The notes under the pieces are model-generated. The model was not told the DNA's origin. It saw only the letters and a program-made list of their open reading frames with translations, and did no database searches. Below are positions 32,491 through 44,190 of a stretch of DNA of 64,000 nucleotides, piece after piece (the first letter of the stretch is position 1; every line of letters starts with the position of its first letter). Both the position numbers and the translations under genes were made by a program. Source of the stretch: Linum tenue (Eukaryota; Streptophyta; Magnoliopsida; Malpighiales; Linaceae); the NCBI GenBank assembly GCA_946122785.1, contig CAMGYJ010000011.1, positions 12,276,001 through 12,340,000 on the forward strand, read 5' to 3'.

Positions 32491-32500
32491 AGATATATAG
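32491..32500 (-). promoter_or_regulatory. Possible internal TATA box for the third ORF
   Basis: The minus strand reads CTATATATCT about 80 bases before the ORF3 start, in the 205-base gap after pol. A CT/A-rich leader without upstream ATG follows, so a separate short transcript is plausible. Confidence 0.4.
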
Positions 32501-32620
32501 TGGATTCTAACCCTAGGGAAGGTTCTGGAAGAGTAATACGAGAGGCAGAATACAATGAATGCCTGATTGAAATCAAGCAATCAATGAGGAAGTAAGTAAG
32601 GAAAGTCTGTATCCACAAAA

Positions 32621-35600
32621 TCATAGAGAATCAATCTCGTGAATTGTGAATAAGCCAAGTTCACGACGGATGGGAAGAAATTTGTCTGCCCCAAGGGGTT
32701 TGGTGAATATATCAGCCCATTGCATATCAGTGCTAATGAATTCCAGATTTATCTTTCCTTCTTGAACTAAATCACGAATAAAGTGATAACGGACTTCAAT
32801 ATGTTTAGTTCGAGAGTGTTGGATTGGATTTTTTGTCATGTTAATGGCACTTGTGTTATCACATAGAATAGGTAGAGTACCAAACTCAAGACCATAGTCT
32901 TGCAGTTGGTATTTCAACCATAGAATTTGAGTGCAACTAAGTCCAGCAGCAACATACTCTGCCTCAGCAGTAGATAATGCCACTGTACTTTGTTTCTTAC
33001 TGGCCCAAGATATCAAGGAGGTTCCTAGAAAATGACAAGTACCTGAGGTACTTTTCCTATCCACAGTGCATCCAGCATAGTCTGAATCACTGTAACTCAG
33101 GAGTTCTAAACTAGACTCACATGAATACCATAGTCTTAAGTGAGAGGTGCCACTAAGATATCGAAAAATTCTCTTAACTGCTGTTAAGTGACTCATTTTA
33201 GGATTCCCTTGAAACCTTGCACAGACACAGACACTATACATTATATCTGGTCTACTGGCAGTCAGATAAAGCAAAGACCCTATCATCCCACGATACATTC
33301 TTTCATCCACAGGTAAGCCAGATTCATCTGAGGTTAACTTTGTTGTTGAGCCCATAGGAGTTATGGCAGCTTTAAGATTATCAAGTTTGAATTTTTTAAG
33401 CATGTTAAGAAGATATTTTGTCTGACTTATGAAGGTGCCTAGCTTAGTCTGTTTAACCTGCAATCCTAAGAAATAGTTTAGTTCACCCATAAGGCTCATT
33501 TCAAAAGCACTTTTCATATCATGTTCAAATTCTTTACACAGAGCAGAGTTGGTGGAACCAAAGATGATGTCGTCTACATAGACTTGAACAAGCAGTGTAT
33601 GAGAGTTTTCATTTTTGATAAACAATGTTTTGTCAACTGCTCCTCTGTGAAATCCTTTGTCTAACAAGAATTGACTCAGTTTTTCATACCAAGCTCTAGG
33701 AGCTTGTTTGAGCCCATACAGAGCTTTATTTAGCCTATAGACATGATTAGGAAATTCATAATCTTCAAAACCAGGTGGCTGTGACACATAGACTTCCTCT
33801 TTTATATCACCATTTAAAAATGCACTCTTTACATCCATTTGGTATAATTTAAAACCTTTAGAAGCAGCAAAAGCACACAATAGCATTATAGCTTCTAATC
33901 TTGCTACTGGAGCAAAGGTTTCCTCGAAGTCTATCCCTTCTTCCTGATTATAACCCTGTGCCACTAGTCTTGACTTATTCCTAACAATTTTACCTATTTC
34001 ATCTGACTTATTTCTGTAAATCCATTTTGTTCCAATGATTACTCTATTCTCAGGTTTAGGTACTAATTCCCATACATTGTTTCTTTTGAATTGGTTCATT
34101 TCTTCATGCATTGAGGCGTTCCAGTATTCATCTTCTAAGGCTTCCTTAATATTTTTAGGTTCAATGAGTGATACGAATGCAGTATGAACATCAGAAGATT
34201 TGGATCGAGTAGTAATACCTTGTTCTATGTTGCCAATGATCTGAGAGGGAGGGTGACGCTTCCTTATGTAAGGTGGAGCCTGTCGTTCTTCTTCTATCAC
34301 CTCCTTGTTTAGCTCTTCCTCTGTGTTGTGATCATTAGCCACAGTCTCCTTATGGTTTTCTTCTGAGAGTGTTCTTCCAAGTCCAAAGTCCCCTGTCTCA
34401 TCTAAACTTTCTGCACACTCACTCGAAGACTCATCAAACATAACATTTATGGACTCCTCAACCTTGAGGGTCCTTTTGTTAAAAATCCTATAGGCTCTGC
34501 TATGTGGGGAGTAACCTAAGAATATTGCCTCATCCGATTTTGCATCAAATTTACCAAGATTATCCTTGGTATTTAACACAAAACACTTGCATCCAAATGG
34601 ATGGAAGTATTCCAGGTTAGGTTTTCTATCTTTCCACAGTTCATAAGGAGTTTTATTCAATTTGGACCTGATTAATGCTCGGTTAGTTACATAGCATGCA
34701 GTATTAATAGCCTCTGCCCAAAAATGTTTGGCTAATCCATAATCATTCAACATTGTCCTCGCTATGTCTATTAGAGTTCTGTTTTTTCTTTCAGCCACTC
34801 CATTTTGCTGAGGAGTTCTAGGAGCTGAGAAGTTATGAGCAATACCACTTTCATCACAGAAGGAGTTGAATTTATCAGAAATAAATTCTCCTCCGTGATC
34901 ACTCCTTATGTTAACAATTTTAACTCCTTTTTCATTTTCAAGTTTCCTAGACAGAATCTTAAAGTTTTCAAATGTTTCATCTTTTGAGGCAAGAAATTGA
35001 ACCCAAGTAAACCTAGAATAGTCATCTACCACAACAAAGGCATACTGTTTTCCACCAAGACTTCTTATGTTAGTGGGACCAAACAAATCCATGTGCAACA
35101 ATTCTAGTGGTCTCTTAGTTGAAATCACAAGCTTACTTTTGAAGGAAGATCTGGTGTGTTTGCCTTTTGCACAAGCAGAACAGAAGAATTCCTTTTTACT
35201 GTGAATTTTGGGAATGCCTTTAGCTAGTTCTAAGTTTGCTAATCTTGATAAGATTCCTACACTTACATGCCCTAGTCTTCTATGCCAGTCCATTTGCTCG
35301 TTTTTATCCACTGTTACTAAGCAAGTTTCATTGAACAAGGATTTATCATTCAAGTCAATGACAAACAATTTTCCTTTTCTTTTTCCAGTGAACAGAATTT
35401 GTTTACTTGTAATATTTTCGACATAGCATGCATTTGGTTCGAATACTACACGATTCTCAGTTCCACACATTTGACTTATGGACAACAGATTGTGTTTAAG
35501 ACCTTCAACTAACATGACATTCTTAATTGATGGATTTGACCCTACTTGACCCTTTCCTAAGATGTTTGTGCTGTAATTATCACCAAAATAGACTTTACCT

Positions 35601-35722
35601 TTCTTTCCTAGGGTAATTTTTGAAAATAATTCTTGTATACCTGTCATATGATGTGAGCAGCCACTGTCCAGGATCCATTCACTGTCATCCATGCTCACTT
35701 GGAGACAGACCTGCATAACCAT
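32621..35722 (-). CDS. Pol of the copia element (protease, integrase, reverse transcriptase, RNase H)
   Basis: 1,033 residues from the ATG at 35722, with an open frame reaching back to 35764. Protease LDSGCSHHM at 18-26; GAG-pre-integrase zinc motif with WHRRLGH and CSACAKGKH near 146-190; integrase DD35E at D212, D275 and E311 ([23 protein letters not shown]); reverse transcriptase about 540-790 with YVDD at 715-718; RNase H from about 878 ([24 protein letters not shown]). All key residues are present. Because pol lies in the +1 frame relative to gag, expression would need frameshifting, splicing or internal initiation. Confidence 0.95.
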   Translation of the reverse strand: MVMQVCLQVSMDDSEWILDSGCSHHMTGIQELFSKITLGKKGKVYFGDNYSTNILGKGQVGSNPSIKNVMLVEGLKHNLLSISQMCGTENRVVFEPNACYVENITSKQILFTGKRKGKLFVIDLNDKSLFNETCLVTVDKNEQMDWHRRLGHVSVGILSRLANLELAKGIPKIHSKKEFFCSACAKGKHTRSSFKSKLVISTKRPLELLHMDLFGPTNIRSLGGKQYAFVVVDDYSRFTWVQFLASKDETFENFKILSRKLENEKGVKIVNIRSDHGGEFISDKFNSFCDESGIAHNFSAPRTPQQNGVAERKNRTLIDIARTMLNDYGLAKHFWAEAINTACYVTNRALIRSKLNKTPYELWKDRKPNLEYFHPFGCKCFVLNTKDNLGKFDAKSDEAIFLGYSPHSRAYRIFNKRTLKVEESINVMFDESSSECAESLDETGDFGLGRTLSEENHKETVANDHNTEEELNKEVIEEERQAPPYIRKRHPPSQIIGNIEQGITTRSKSSDVHTAFVSLIEPKNIKEALEDEYWNASMHEEMNQFKRNNVWELVPKPENRVIIGTKWIYRNKSDEIGKIVRNKSRLVAQGYNQEEGIDFEETFAPVARLEAIMLLCAFAASKGFKLYQMDVKSAFLNGDIKEEVYVSQPPGFEDYEFPNHVYRLNKALYGLKQAPRAWYEKLSQFLLDKGFHRGAVDKTLFIKNENSHTLLVQVYVDDIIFGSTNSALCKEFEHDMKSAFEMSLMGELNYFLGLQVKQTKLGTFISQTKYLLNMLKKFKLDNLKAAITPMGSTTKLTSDESGLPVDERMYRGMIGSLLYLTASRPDIMYSVCVCARFQGNPKMSHLTAVKRIFRYLSGTSHLRLWYSCESSLELLSYSDSDYAGCTVDRKSTSGTCHFLGTSLISWASKKQSTVALSTAEAEYVAAGLSCTQILWLKYQLQDYGLEFGTLPILCDNTSAINMTKNPIQHSRTKHIEVRYHFIRDLVQEGKINLEFISTDMQWADIFTKPLGADKFLPIRRELGLFTIHEIDSL

Positions 35723-35726
35723 GGTT

Positions 35727-37352
35727 TTATTTGATCTTTGGTATCCAAACCTGTTTGGATATCCTTAATTTTATATTACAGTATTTCTTTACATGTCCTG
35801 AATGTCCACAGTTATGACATTTTTTGTTCTCCTTTGCAATTCTTCTTCGGCAATTAGCAATATAATGACCATTTTGATGACAATAAAAGCATTCAGTATT
35901 TGTTGACTTTCTTCTCTTAGGACCCTGCTTAATAATTGAGTTGCTAACAGTCTGATTAGGAAGACTAGAAGGACCCTTTTTGCAGCACTTACAGCTTTTA
36001 GTGTCTGATACATCTACATCTTTTAGAGCCAGAAGTTCAGCTTTCAGTGCCTCATTTTCAATCATACATTTCTTAAGTTGACATTCAACATTTAGTTTTT
36101 CTCCTTTTAGTCTATCACATTCATTATTTATGTGTAGATATTCATTTTTCAGTTTGGCATGTTTAACTCTAACATTTTCAAATTCTTCTTGAATGTTTTT
36201 AATTGTATCAATCATCTCTTCAGATTCGCTGTAGTTATCAGAGTAATAGTCAAGATGACTTACCTGAGGTGATTTGGAGTCATCATCACTCATTTCCAGA
36301 GCCATGTAAGCAGTTGCCTTTGTTTCATCGTCGTCTTCCTCTTCTTCGCTGCAGCTCCAGGTTGCAGTGTACGCTTTCTCCCTTTTCAGCATTGGGCATT
36401 CAGCCTTTATGTGGCCTATCCTTCCACACTTGAAACATCCTGCCTGAGACGATTGCTTATCTGATGCAGCTCCTTCTCTTCTTGGCTTTGACAGTGATCG
36501 ATTTGGTTTGATTTGTTCATCTCCTTCTCTGAATCGATTCAACAATCCTCCTCTTCTCTTTTCTTTCCTCAACCTCAGTAACTTAGCTACGTGCTTGCTC
36601 AGCATAGCTAACTCCTCGTCCTCCATTTCATCAAGACTGTCGAACCCATCTTCCTGAGCTGTTGCTTTGAATGCAATGCTCCTTCGTTCTTTCCTTGGCT
36701 CTTCTGCTTCTTCTTTCTTCAGCTTTTCTTCATGAGTTATTAGGGACCCCATGAGCTCATCAAGACTTAGTTTAGTGAGGTCCTTTGATTCCTCAATGGC
36801 TGTAACTTTTGGCGTCCATTTCTTTGGTAGCGCCCATAAAACCTTTCTGACCAAGTCGCAGCTTTCGTACATGATTCCCAAGTTCATCAGACTGTTGACA
36901 ATCGTTGTAAACCTTTCATTCATCTCTCTGACTGACTCTTCAGGCTTCATGACAAATGACTCGAATTCTTGCTTCAAACTGTTTATTCTTGAAATCTTCA
37001 CATGGGTCGTACCTTCATGAGCTATCTGGAGTTTATCCCAGATTTCCTTGGCAGATTTGCATCCAGTGACTCGATGATACTCCTCTGGTCCCAATGCGCA
37101 GTATAGCAAATTGGTGGCCTTGGAATTCATTTGATAGTTCCTCTTGTCTGTGTCTGACCAGTTTCCTCGAACTCCCTTGACCTCCAGTGGACCATCGAGG
37201 ATGATGTCCCAAAGATCTGGGTCGGTGGAGCCGATGAAGAGTTCCATTCGATTGCGCCAGTACCCATAGTGCACTCCTTCGAATCTCGGGGGTCTTGTTT
37301 GTGAAAATCCATCCGCCATAAAGATCGCACCGCTGTTTGCGCTTGAGCTCAT
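35727..37352 (-). CDS. Gag of the copia element
   Basis: 541 residues that would form the capsid-like particle. The first ~210 residues are a typical copia Gag domain ([17 protein letters not shown], then ARELWD-like AKEIWDKLQ and SVREMNERF). Three CX2CX4HX4C zinc knuckles are visible at about 306-319, 488-501 and 512-525; one or two is usual, so three is notable. Residues about 380-445 look like a coiled coil. The stop TAA at 35727-35729 precedes pol, which is in the +1 frame; the two open frames overlap by 38 bases (35727-35764). Confidence 0.93.
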   Translation of the reverse strand: MSSSANSGAIFMADGFSQTRPPRFEGVHYGYWRNRMELFIGSTDPDLWDIILDGPLEVKGVRGNWSDTDKRNYQMNSKATNLLYCALGPEEYHRVTGCKSAKEIWDKLQIAHEGTTHVKISRINSLKQEFESFVMKPEESVREMNERFTTIVNSLMNLGIMYESCDLVRKVLWALPKKWTPKVTAIEESKDLTKLSLDELMGSLITHEEKLKKEEAEEPRKERRSIAFKATAQEDGFDSLDEMEDEELAMLSKHVAKLLRLRKEKRRGGLLNRFREGDEQIKPNRSLSKPRREGAASDKQSSQAGCFKCGRIGHIKAECPMLKREKAYTATWSCSEEEEDDDETKATAYMALEMSDDDSKSPQVSHLDYYSDNYSESEEMIDTIKNIQEEFENVRVKHAKLKNEYLHINNECDRLKGEKLNVECQLKKCMIENEALKAELLALKDVDVSDTKSCKCCKKGPSSLPNQTVSNSIIKQGPKRRKSTNTECFYCHQNGHYIANCRRRIAKENKKCHNCGHSGHVKKYCNIKLRISKQVWIPKIK

Positions 37353-37390
37353 TTTCTCCGAAGGTGATTAAGCCTCTTTCGTCGGAGCCG

Positions 37391-37403
37391 GGCTCTGATA
37401 CCA
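37391..37403 (-). other. Primer-binding site (initiator tRNA-Met)
   Basis: The minus strand reads TGGTATCAGAGCC two bases inside the 5' LTR. This is the standard complement of the 3' end of plant initiator tRNA-Met used by copia elements. Confidence 0.9.
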
Positions 37404-37405
37404 CG

Positions 37406-38344
37406 TGTAGAATGAGTCGAGCGCGAGACTTTTACAGCGATTTGCTCTTCTTTCGTTTGACTGTGTTCCTGAAACCCTAATTTCGACTTTGACAAGATCA
37501 AGTGAGAAGAATGGGAAGCAAAGGCAGAAATCAATTCTCAATGCTATTGAACGTTTCTTTCTGAGTTTACCTACACGACACCGTCCTGGGATGGATTGTT
37601 ACACAGCTTTGGGCCTGATTCAGTTTTGCTTTGTCAATTGAAGTTGGCCCGATTTGTAAAAGTCAGAACGCTGCGTTTCAAGTATCAGTTAAACCTTCTT
37701 CTTCTTCTTCTCGTGTAAGTTCACCTGCTCTGTTCTGCAAATCACGTAACCTAGAACTCCTCCAAGTACAGTAAACAGATTAGAATGCAGACCAGAACTT
37801 ATCAATAAAAAGAAAAATGACACCACACCAATTTTTACGTGGTATCCGGTGTTAGGTGATTAATGAACCCAACACCGACTAATCCACGGTCGAAGGATCT
37901 CTATCTCGAGACCTTCGACGATTCACTATGTTTATTCGTTTATCGATTTACAAGTAACACTGAGTTTGATCTCAAAGTGACCTCCTGTCACTGGATCAGA
38001 GTCGCCCTGTAGAGTCTGCTCCCTGCACCTACTCTACCCTGACTTCTTAATTCTGATACCCAAGTTTTCACCCTGAAAACCCTGTTTCTTTTCTTTCTCA
38101 CGCACAACACTCTGTTTTTCTTTGCTGAGAAAATTGCCGAAAAGAACTCTACTATTCTACCCAGAAAACTCCTCTTTTATTTCACTCTTGAGTCGACCGT
38201 TACTGGTGAATCAATCCGTCATTCTTGATTTCCTTGATTGATTGCTGTATCTGCTCTTTCCTTTTCTTCCTTGATAAAATAGTTTCCCCACAGTTACTTG
38301 CCTTTCTTGATATCTCGATGCCAATGACTGAGCTTTCATCAACA
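37406..38344 (-). repeat. 5' LTR of the copia element
   Basis: 939 bp; differs from its partner at two bases near TGTAGAATG. It contains a (CTT)n run, and its inner border abuts the primer-binding site. Confidence 0.95.
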
Positions 38345-38349
38345 CAAAT

Positions 38350-39032
38350 AACTTCCACAAAAGAATAATCAGGTTGAAACTTGGATGTAAACCAACTGCA
38401 ACTGCAAGGCTTTTGAAGAAACACAAAGAGATGGATAGCAACATGGAAAAGGAGATGAGTAAATATCAGAGACATAAGGATGGAAAGACCATGGCGGTGG
38501 CAAAGAATAGAACACCTTACAAAGTAGTAAAGTTAAGCCTCTGTATCTAACACCCAACAATATCTTCATGTGTCCACAATATTAGCTGGAAAAGAGCAAA
38601 GAAGAAAGTCAAATATGGGACCGTCAAAATTAATCAAAAGCTGAGGTTAAAGAAAGCAAGACCAACCTATTAAAGTTGAGATTCACATTTGCATCTTCTC
38701 TTGTACGGAGCTTAACCACCTGGGTCAGATATGATTCCTGCGACATGGACGATGAATTGGATCCTCCAAACAGCCAAAGAATCACAGAAAACATAAAAAG
38801 ACTGTCGTAGGAGAGAGATTGACAAATTAAGGATACATAACGGAGAGGTTGAGTTCATAGGAAATAAATGAGCTCCTGGATTGATTTGTACCGCCAATAA
38901 CGCTGAGAAATCTTCAACTGCACCAGCCAAAAAAGAATAAAAATAAATCCATGAAATGAATGAGTGGAGAGGAAACCCCAAGTAAGATTACTGAAAACAA
39001 ACATGGCAGAAGAACAGCTACCTTAGATTAGC
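38350..39032. other. Non-coding DNA right of the copia element
   Basis: No coding sequence recognised. It would be 3' UTR or downstream sequence if the exons at 39033-39303 are real. Confidence 0.35.
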
Positions 39033-39303
39033 TCAAATCCGTGGATCAACCTCTTCTGTGAACATCTCAGTAGCTTGTTCAAATCCATTGAGCAACCGAG
39101 CGTTCCACTTTTCTCTTAGTATAAAAAAAACAAAACAAATCATTGAACCATCATTTTCAACATGGAGAGAGAAAGAAAGATACAGGGAGAGAATGAACAA
39201 TTACCTAAAACCAGAATGAAACCTGTAGATTGAGGTCTTCAACTGACTTCCTATCTTTACAACTTTGAGACGTTCGAGAACTTGACGTCGTGGGTTTGCA
39301 GAT
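39033..39303 (-). other. Two possible exons of an unrecognised gene
   Basis: Minus-strand blocks 39205-39303 and 39033-39114 are open and join in phase across a GT-AG intron, giving SANPRRQVLERLKVVKIGSQ and, after more residues, REKWNARLLNGFEQATEMFT and a stop. The join across the intron and the amphipathic, conserved-looking ending suggest a genuine C-terminus. I could not extend it upstream in one phase: candidate exons near 39350-39500 and 39600-39700 do not connect without a stop. No family is recognised. It may be a broken gene or a fragment carried by the Helitron whose 3' end is at 29170. Confidence 0.3.
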
Positions 39304-40226
39304 CTGAGAAAACGGAACACTAAAGTGTGAGATACTCCCTCAATAAATCCAAAAGAAAGAATGAAAATTATTACCAAGGATTCCTCGAACATGATTCGGA
39401 CAACCTCTGGAAAATCTCAAATTACAGAAAAATTGGTCATGCCAGTGAAAATCTCTCCACCTTTCTCTGCCACAGCGAGTTCGGTACGGCATATCCTCTG
39501 AAAAGTGATCGAACAACCCATTTTGAGAAGTGAGAACGAAAGAGAGCACGAACACGACCTAAGAAAAGAGGAGGGGGAGGGGGATTTCACCAAAGACAGG
39601 GGAAACTGACCTGGCGGATCTGTGTCCTTCGAATCATCTCTCGGTCTCCCAAAATCGCCGGCTGATCGCTCAAGCTCCACTTGCTTCCAAATTAGAGATG
39701 ATAGAAACAAAAGCAGAGAGAGGGCGAGAAGGAGAGCGAGAGAGAGGAATAGCAAGATGGTTCATCTCTGGCTTCACAGGGCCTATTTCAGTTCCCTCTT
39801 CCCAGTCCCAGCAGTAAAAAAAAATGATGAGAGAAAGAAAAAGTAAACATTGAAGGTTGTGCCGGCCAAGTTAAATGAGTGGCCAAAATAAAAGAGCAAC
39901 GTGGCACCACAATCCACCAAGTAACCTATGGAAATATCTCCATGACTTACACAGGGCCCATTCAGTCTCCCTGTGACCAACGCGCAGCCAGGGCCAAGCA
40001 GGCTGCACAGCGCACATAGCGAGTGGAAGATCCCTCCGAAACAAAAGCAAGAGAAAAAAGAACAAATGGTGACGCAAAGGGCCCACTCTATTCCGTAAGC
40101 CAATCAGAACACGGTGAACAGGAATTTCGAGTCACAATGAACAGAAAAAGCAGTCTGAATGTACAGTAATTGTTGTTTTGAGCTATTATACTTTTAATAT
40201 AATGGAAATGACTGGAAAAAATAGGG
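39304..40226. other. Possible 5' part of the minus-strand gene
   Basis: CT-rich and GA-rich stretches with many short overlapping ORFs. The hydrophobic 112-residue frame near 39417-39755 comes from CTC/TTC-rich sequence. No exon chain is supported. Confidence 0.3.
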
Positions 40227-40234
40227 TTTTGCTC

Positions 40235-40617
40235 ATGGTTATCACGCCCGCCGGCGTGCCACCGGTTGTACCGGGTTCAACCGGTACCGGTCATAAAACT
40301 GGCGTGACACCACCAGTATAACCGGCATGATCGATATACGAAACTCTAAGTAAAATGACTTTATTTTAGAGAATTTAATTGATAAAAATTATTTTATTAT
40401 TTATTTTATGAGTATAAAAGTTAAATATTGATGTTATTTGTTGGATTCAAGTATAAATGTTTAGGTATTGACGTTAACTGTCATGTTTAAATAGGAGTAT
40501 TTATAATTTTATTTTTAAAATTGACCGGCATGAACCGGCACAAACCGGTATGTGCCACCGGTTAAACCATTCCACTTGCTAAACCGGCATACTGATATAA
40601 ACCGATTTGACAACCAC
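40235..40617. mobile_element. Probable hAT-like MITE
   Basis: A 383-bp unit with imperfect ends ATGGTTATCA / TGACAACCAC and CCGGT-rich inverted subterminal sequence. It is flanked by TTTTGCTC (40227-40234) and TTTTGCTT (40618-40625), an 8-bp duplication with one mismatch. No coding sequence. Confidence 0.5.
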
Positions 40618-41498
40618 TTTTGCTTGGATTCCGTGGATCATCTCCTGCGATTATTTGCTAATTTGGGTGGATTATTTTCAGTTATGTTGTGTGTAGATAT
40701 GGTCTTATCGCTTGTTATTCTCGTCCAATTTGATTCAAAGTTCTCTCTGTCGTTATTGTTTGTAGGCTTGTAGTAATTGTGTTACAAGACAACAACTCAT
40801 TAATTGATTAAGAGCTATGCATCATTCTTTTTCTATTATCTATATCCATTTAAATTCCATTATTAAACTATAAGGATGTTTTCAATCTAGTTATCTAATC
40901 AGGTGTGATATGAATCTCCAATTACTGTGTAGTTTGTAATTGAAAATCTCCTAAAGAGATTGTATTAATAAACCACTTAAATTTTAGTGGGTTAATTGCA
41001 TGGTTGGTCACTGAGATTACAAAAAACGTTCATGTTTGGTCACTGTAAATATTTAAATCCAATCTTGGTCACTCAAATTAGTTAAATGGTTCAAGTTTGA
41101 TCACTCTCCGTCCAACTCCGTTAAATTTGTCTGATGTGGCAGTCAACCCTCAAAGTTGACCATTAACTCAGTGACGTGGCAATTAAAAAATAATAAATAA
41201 AATTAATTTTAATTTTCTACCATTTCCAACTCATTTTCAAATTAAATTAAAATAAAAAATATTATAATTACAGTTATAAAGGGACGCTTCCTCGCCACTA
41301 ATTCCCCAAAAACCCCAGCTCGACAGGTATAGGGATTGTAAGCGATTGTACCCCTAACGAGCCCTTCCAAACACAAACCCTGCCGCCGGTAGCTCTTCCT
41401 CCCCGTCGCCACAAACCAGAACCACCGGGCCCCCCGCCACTCCCCAGAACCCAATTAAACCCAAAGCTCCTCTAATCCTCCCAGCAACAACTTCCAGC

Positions 41499-41778
41499 AA
41501 GACCAACCTCAAGAAGAGTAATAATGCAAACGGCAAACTTCTCCGGCAGCAATTCAAGGTTCTGAGGGTCGAGCGCGCGATTGGCGCCGGAAGCTACCGC
41601 GACGCCGAGCCTCCCGGCGCTGCGGAGGGCCGCGGGTCCGGGATTGCCGATTTGTGGTTGGAATCGGAGGACGACAGCAACCGCAGTACAGACCCTTTCG
41701 AAGGCCCGGTGGAGAAGAAGATCAGGGAGACCGGCGAATGGCTCGCGTATAAAACAGAGAACGAGTTTCGAATTTCAG
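41499..41778 (+). pseudogene. Captured exon fragment, CRR3-like
   Basis: The frame is open from 41499 and reads RVERAIGAGSYRDAE, then FEGPVEKKIRETGEWLAYKT, ending at a splice donor (CAG|GTTCG) at 41778. The pattern recalls the chloroplast NDH-complex protein CRR3 of plants, which I recall only by motif. A retained exon-intron border shows the piece was copied from genomic DNA. No start codon or downstream exon is present. Confidence 0.45.
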
Positions 41779-41969
41779 GTTCGAATTTCAGTTCTCGTTT
41801 CTTCTTTGCAGCTGAATCAATTAATATCGTCAACACAGTAAATACTCTATTAGATATCGAATTGGGTTGATTGATTGTTTTTGGGTGTTTGATTTGGGGG
41901 TGTTGGTGTAGAGAAACAATTGTGCTACAGTGCTGCTGACGTTGTTGGGTCGTCGCTATGCATTCCCAA

Positions 41970-42080
41970 TCGGTTATAGGGAACGTGGGTCGGGCGGGTG
42001 AGCCGCTCCACGATGCCCTTGGGGTGGACCAACTTGATGAATGCCGCCGCCTTCCGCCGCTCGTCCTTTTCGGCCGACAT
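41970..42080 (-). pseudogene. Captured fragment of a PADRE/DUF4228-like gene
   Basis: From an ATG at 42080 the minus strand reads MSAEKDERRKAAAFIKLVHP, then KGIVERLTRPTHVP. The KLVHPxGxVE pattern is the start of plant DUF4228 (PADRE) proteins. Similarity ends after about 35 residues, so only the N-terminus was captured. Confidence 0.5.
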
Positions 42081-42390
42081 TAACGGAGGAAGCGCCCTTT
42101 ATTTGTAATTTTTTTTGTTTTATTTATTTTACTTTAATGTGAAAATGATTTGGAAATTAAAATTAATTTTATTTATTATTTTTTAATTGCCACGTCACTG
42201 AGTTAACGGTCAATTTTGAGGGTTGACTGCCACATCAGACAAATTTAACGGAGTTGGACGGAGAGTGACCAAACTTGAACCATTTAACTAATTTGAGTGA
42301 CCAAGATTGGATTTAAATATTTACAGTGACCAAACATGAACGTTTTTTGTAATCTCAGTGACCAACCATGCAATTAACCCAAATTTTTAG

Positions 42391-43226
42391 TGGTCATTGA
42401 TTTTACTTTTACGAACATGGTGGATTATGAATTATGATGAATTATTGCAACAATGCAGCTTTTCCCTATTATGATTGATGATGAAGAGAGTAATTATAAA
42501 TTATCAAAGGAACCGGCAACAATGCAGCTTCTGTCACCACTGTCCACTCCTAAGTGATGTGATTCAACTGTTCCAACTTCCTAACATTGTTTCGAATTAT
42601 TAGTCATTTGGATATAAAAACTTTTATTGACATTTAAATATTTCCTAAGTTTAAAAGGCATTGTTATAAGAATTGAATTGGATTAACGGTACTCATTTAA
42701 TAGCAATCCGATCTATTTACTTGAACAACTAGTAATATACCAAACGGTTTTTAAAAATTGGACATAACATTTGATTAACCACTCTAGTTTTACTGGTCCA
42801 GTGGTTCACTCTTTTAATCACAACAAAAATTTGAAGAAAAAAAAAAAACACTTCATCGTAACCTAACACCATCTAACATGAACTACTAATTTTATTTATG
42901 CTTCTTCTTTTTTTCTCAACCTCTTTGTCGACTTTATGTGGTCCACTACCGATTGCCACTCTGATTACTCACTTGAATTTTATTTAATGAGACAGTTTGA
43001 AAGATTTGGTATATATTTTGGTGATGGATGATACAGGTTTGAAATGGTCTACGATTAGTGATAAATTCAATCCTAAATCTGTGTATTATAAATTTTTTAT
43101 GTTATTGTCCATGAACTGAACTATCAACGATTAACCATTAACCGATAAACCACTAACTTTTTCAGTTCAAAATCTGGTTTGGTTTTGAAAACATTGGTAA
43201 AAGGTATGAAGATTTCTTTAATTATG
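42391..43226. other. AT-rich intergenic DNA
   Basis: No gene or bounded element seen. Confidence 0.4.
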
Positions 43227-44190
43227 TTTTTTTTTTTTGTCAAAAGATATCATATATTGATCAAAAGAGATAGTTACATCCTGGAAACGAGCCAGACCCG
43301 GAAATCAAAGAAGCGACACACAGTCGGGTACAAAGAGAGGGCTTTTCTAGCTACCGAATGAGCTACCCTATTGTCCTCCCGACCTACAAATCGCATACTA
43401 AACCCAGAGTGGACGCGCAAACTTTGATCAATCTCCTCCAAAACAGCACACAGCCGGCTATCCCTTACGTCAGCTTGATTGATCTTATCAATAAGAACCT
43501 TCGCATCCCCCTCGAACCGGACTTCTGATAAGCGACTCTCCACACACCAAGCCATCGCCTCCCGCAGCACCAGCAATTCCACCATCTTAGGCTCATCAAT
43601 CTGAGGGAATTGAACCCCCCTCGCCAAAAGAAGCGACCGCGCCGGATCGAAAAGTACCAGTCCACCAGCAGAGTGTGATCCACTCCTTGTTGCTCCATCC
43701 CACATGCAAATAAAACGGGAATCATCCTCTTGACTTAAGGGCTTCTGTACTGGAAAAGACCCCCTAGGGACTCGGTCAACTGGCAAGCTCACCCATTCTT
43801 CAAATTGCTGATTAAATTGACGCATTAGCGCATGGATCCCAAACTATTTGCCTCAAAGACAACCCGATTCCGGGAACGCCATATCCGCCAACAAACGCTT
43901 AAGAAACAACGGGAACGTGTGCCGCGACAATCCCTCCCCCAAGTAATCCAGCCTCGAGTAATCCAGAGGGCTCGCGGAACCGGGCAATCAAGAAACAAGT
44001 GTTTCATTGTCTCCGGGCTTTCCCAGCAAACCGGACATCAGGGGAGCACCAGAACCTTCTTTTCAATGAGCGCTTCAGTAGTTGGTAAAGCCCGACTAAA
44101 GATTTGCCAGACAAAAACCTTCAACTTGAAAGGTATCGGTGCCCTCACAACCGGATCCAACTTGGCTTATCCAACTAACCGAGGAAGAAG
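43227..44190 (-). mobile_element. 5'-truncated L1-type LINE with RNase H
   Basis: A minus-strand element whose 3' end is marked by a poly(A) tail (T-run 43227-43238). Reading leftwards there is the zinc-binding region of the reverse transcriptase (KHLFLDCPVPRALW, 43825-44007 frame), then an RNase H domain of plant RVT_3 type (CMWDGATRSGSHSAGGLVLF, later REAMAWCVES and EDNRVAHSVA; 43274-43825). The RT catalytic core and ORF1 are missing. It is a dead-on-arrival copy. Confidence 0.85.

Larger units (their letters stand above)
30051..38344 (-). mobile_element. Young, complete Ty1/copia retrotransposon, SIRE-like, with a third ORF
   Basis: The 8,294-bp element has 939-bp LTRs (TGTAGAATG...TCATCAACA) that differ at only two positions, both near the outer end, and a perfect 5-bp target-site duplication CAAAT at 30046-30050 and 38345-38349. 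Read leftwards the order is LTR, Met-tRNA-type primer-binding site, gag, pol, a 372-residue third ORF, polypurine tract and LTR. Protease-integrase-RT-RNase H order marks Ty1/copia. [11 protein letters not shown], the purine-rich AGGGGGAG tract and an extra ORF after pol point to the SIRE/Maximus lineage. All three ORFs are free of internal stops, so the element may be active. Confidence 0.95.
40989..42380. mobile_element. Pack-MULE carrying two host gene fragments
   Basis: The ends GGGTTAATTGCATGGTTGG are inverted copies about 280 bp long (about 40989-41270 and 42100-42380), nearly identical over most of their length. The flanks carry AAATTTTAGT and AAATTTTTAGT, a target-site duplication differing by one T. 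The GC-rich interior is unlike the AT-rich ends and holds two unrelated gene-like pieces in opposite orientations, with no transposase. This is the structure of a Pack-MULE. Confidence 0.8.

Noticed and set aside
39417..39755. 112-residue hydrophobic ORF that looks like a membrane protein
   Set aside because: The Leu/Ser-rich sequence comes from a CTC/TTC-rich tract and does not connect to neighbouring exons.
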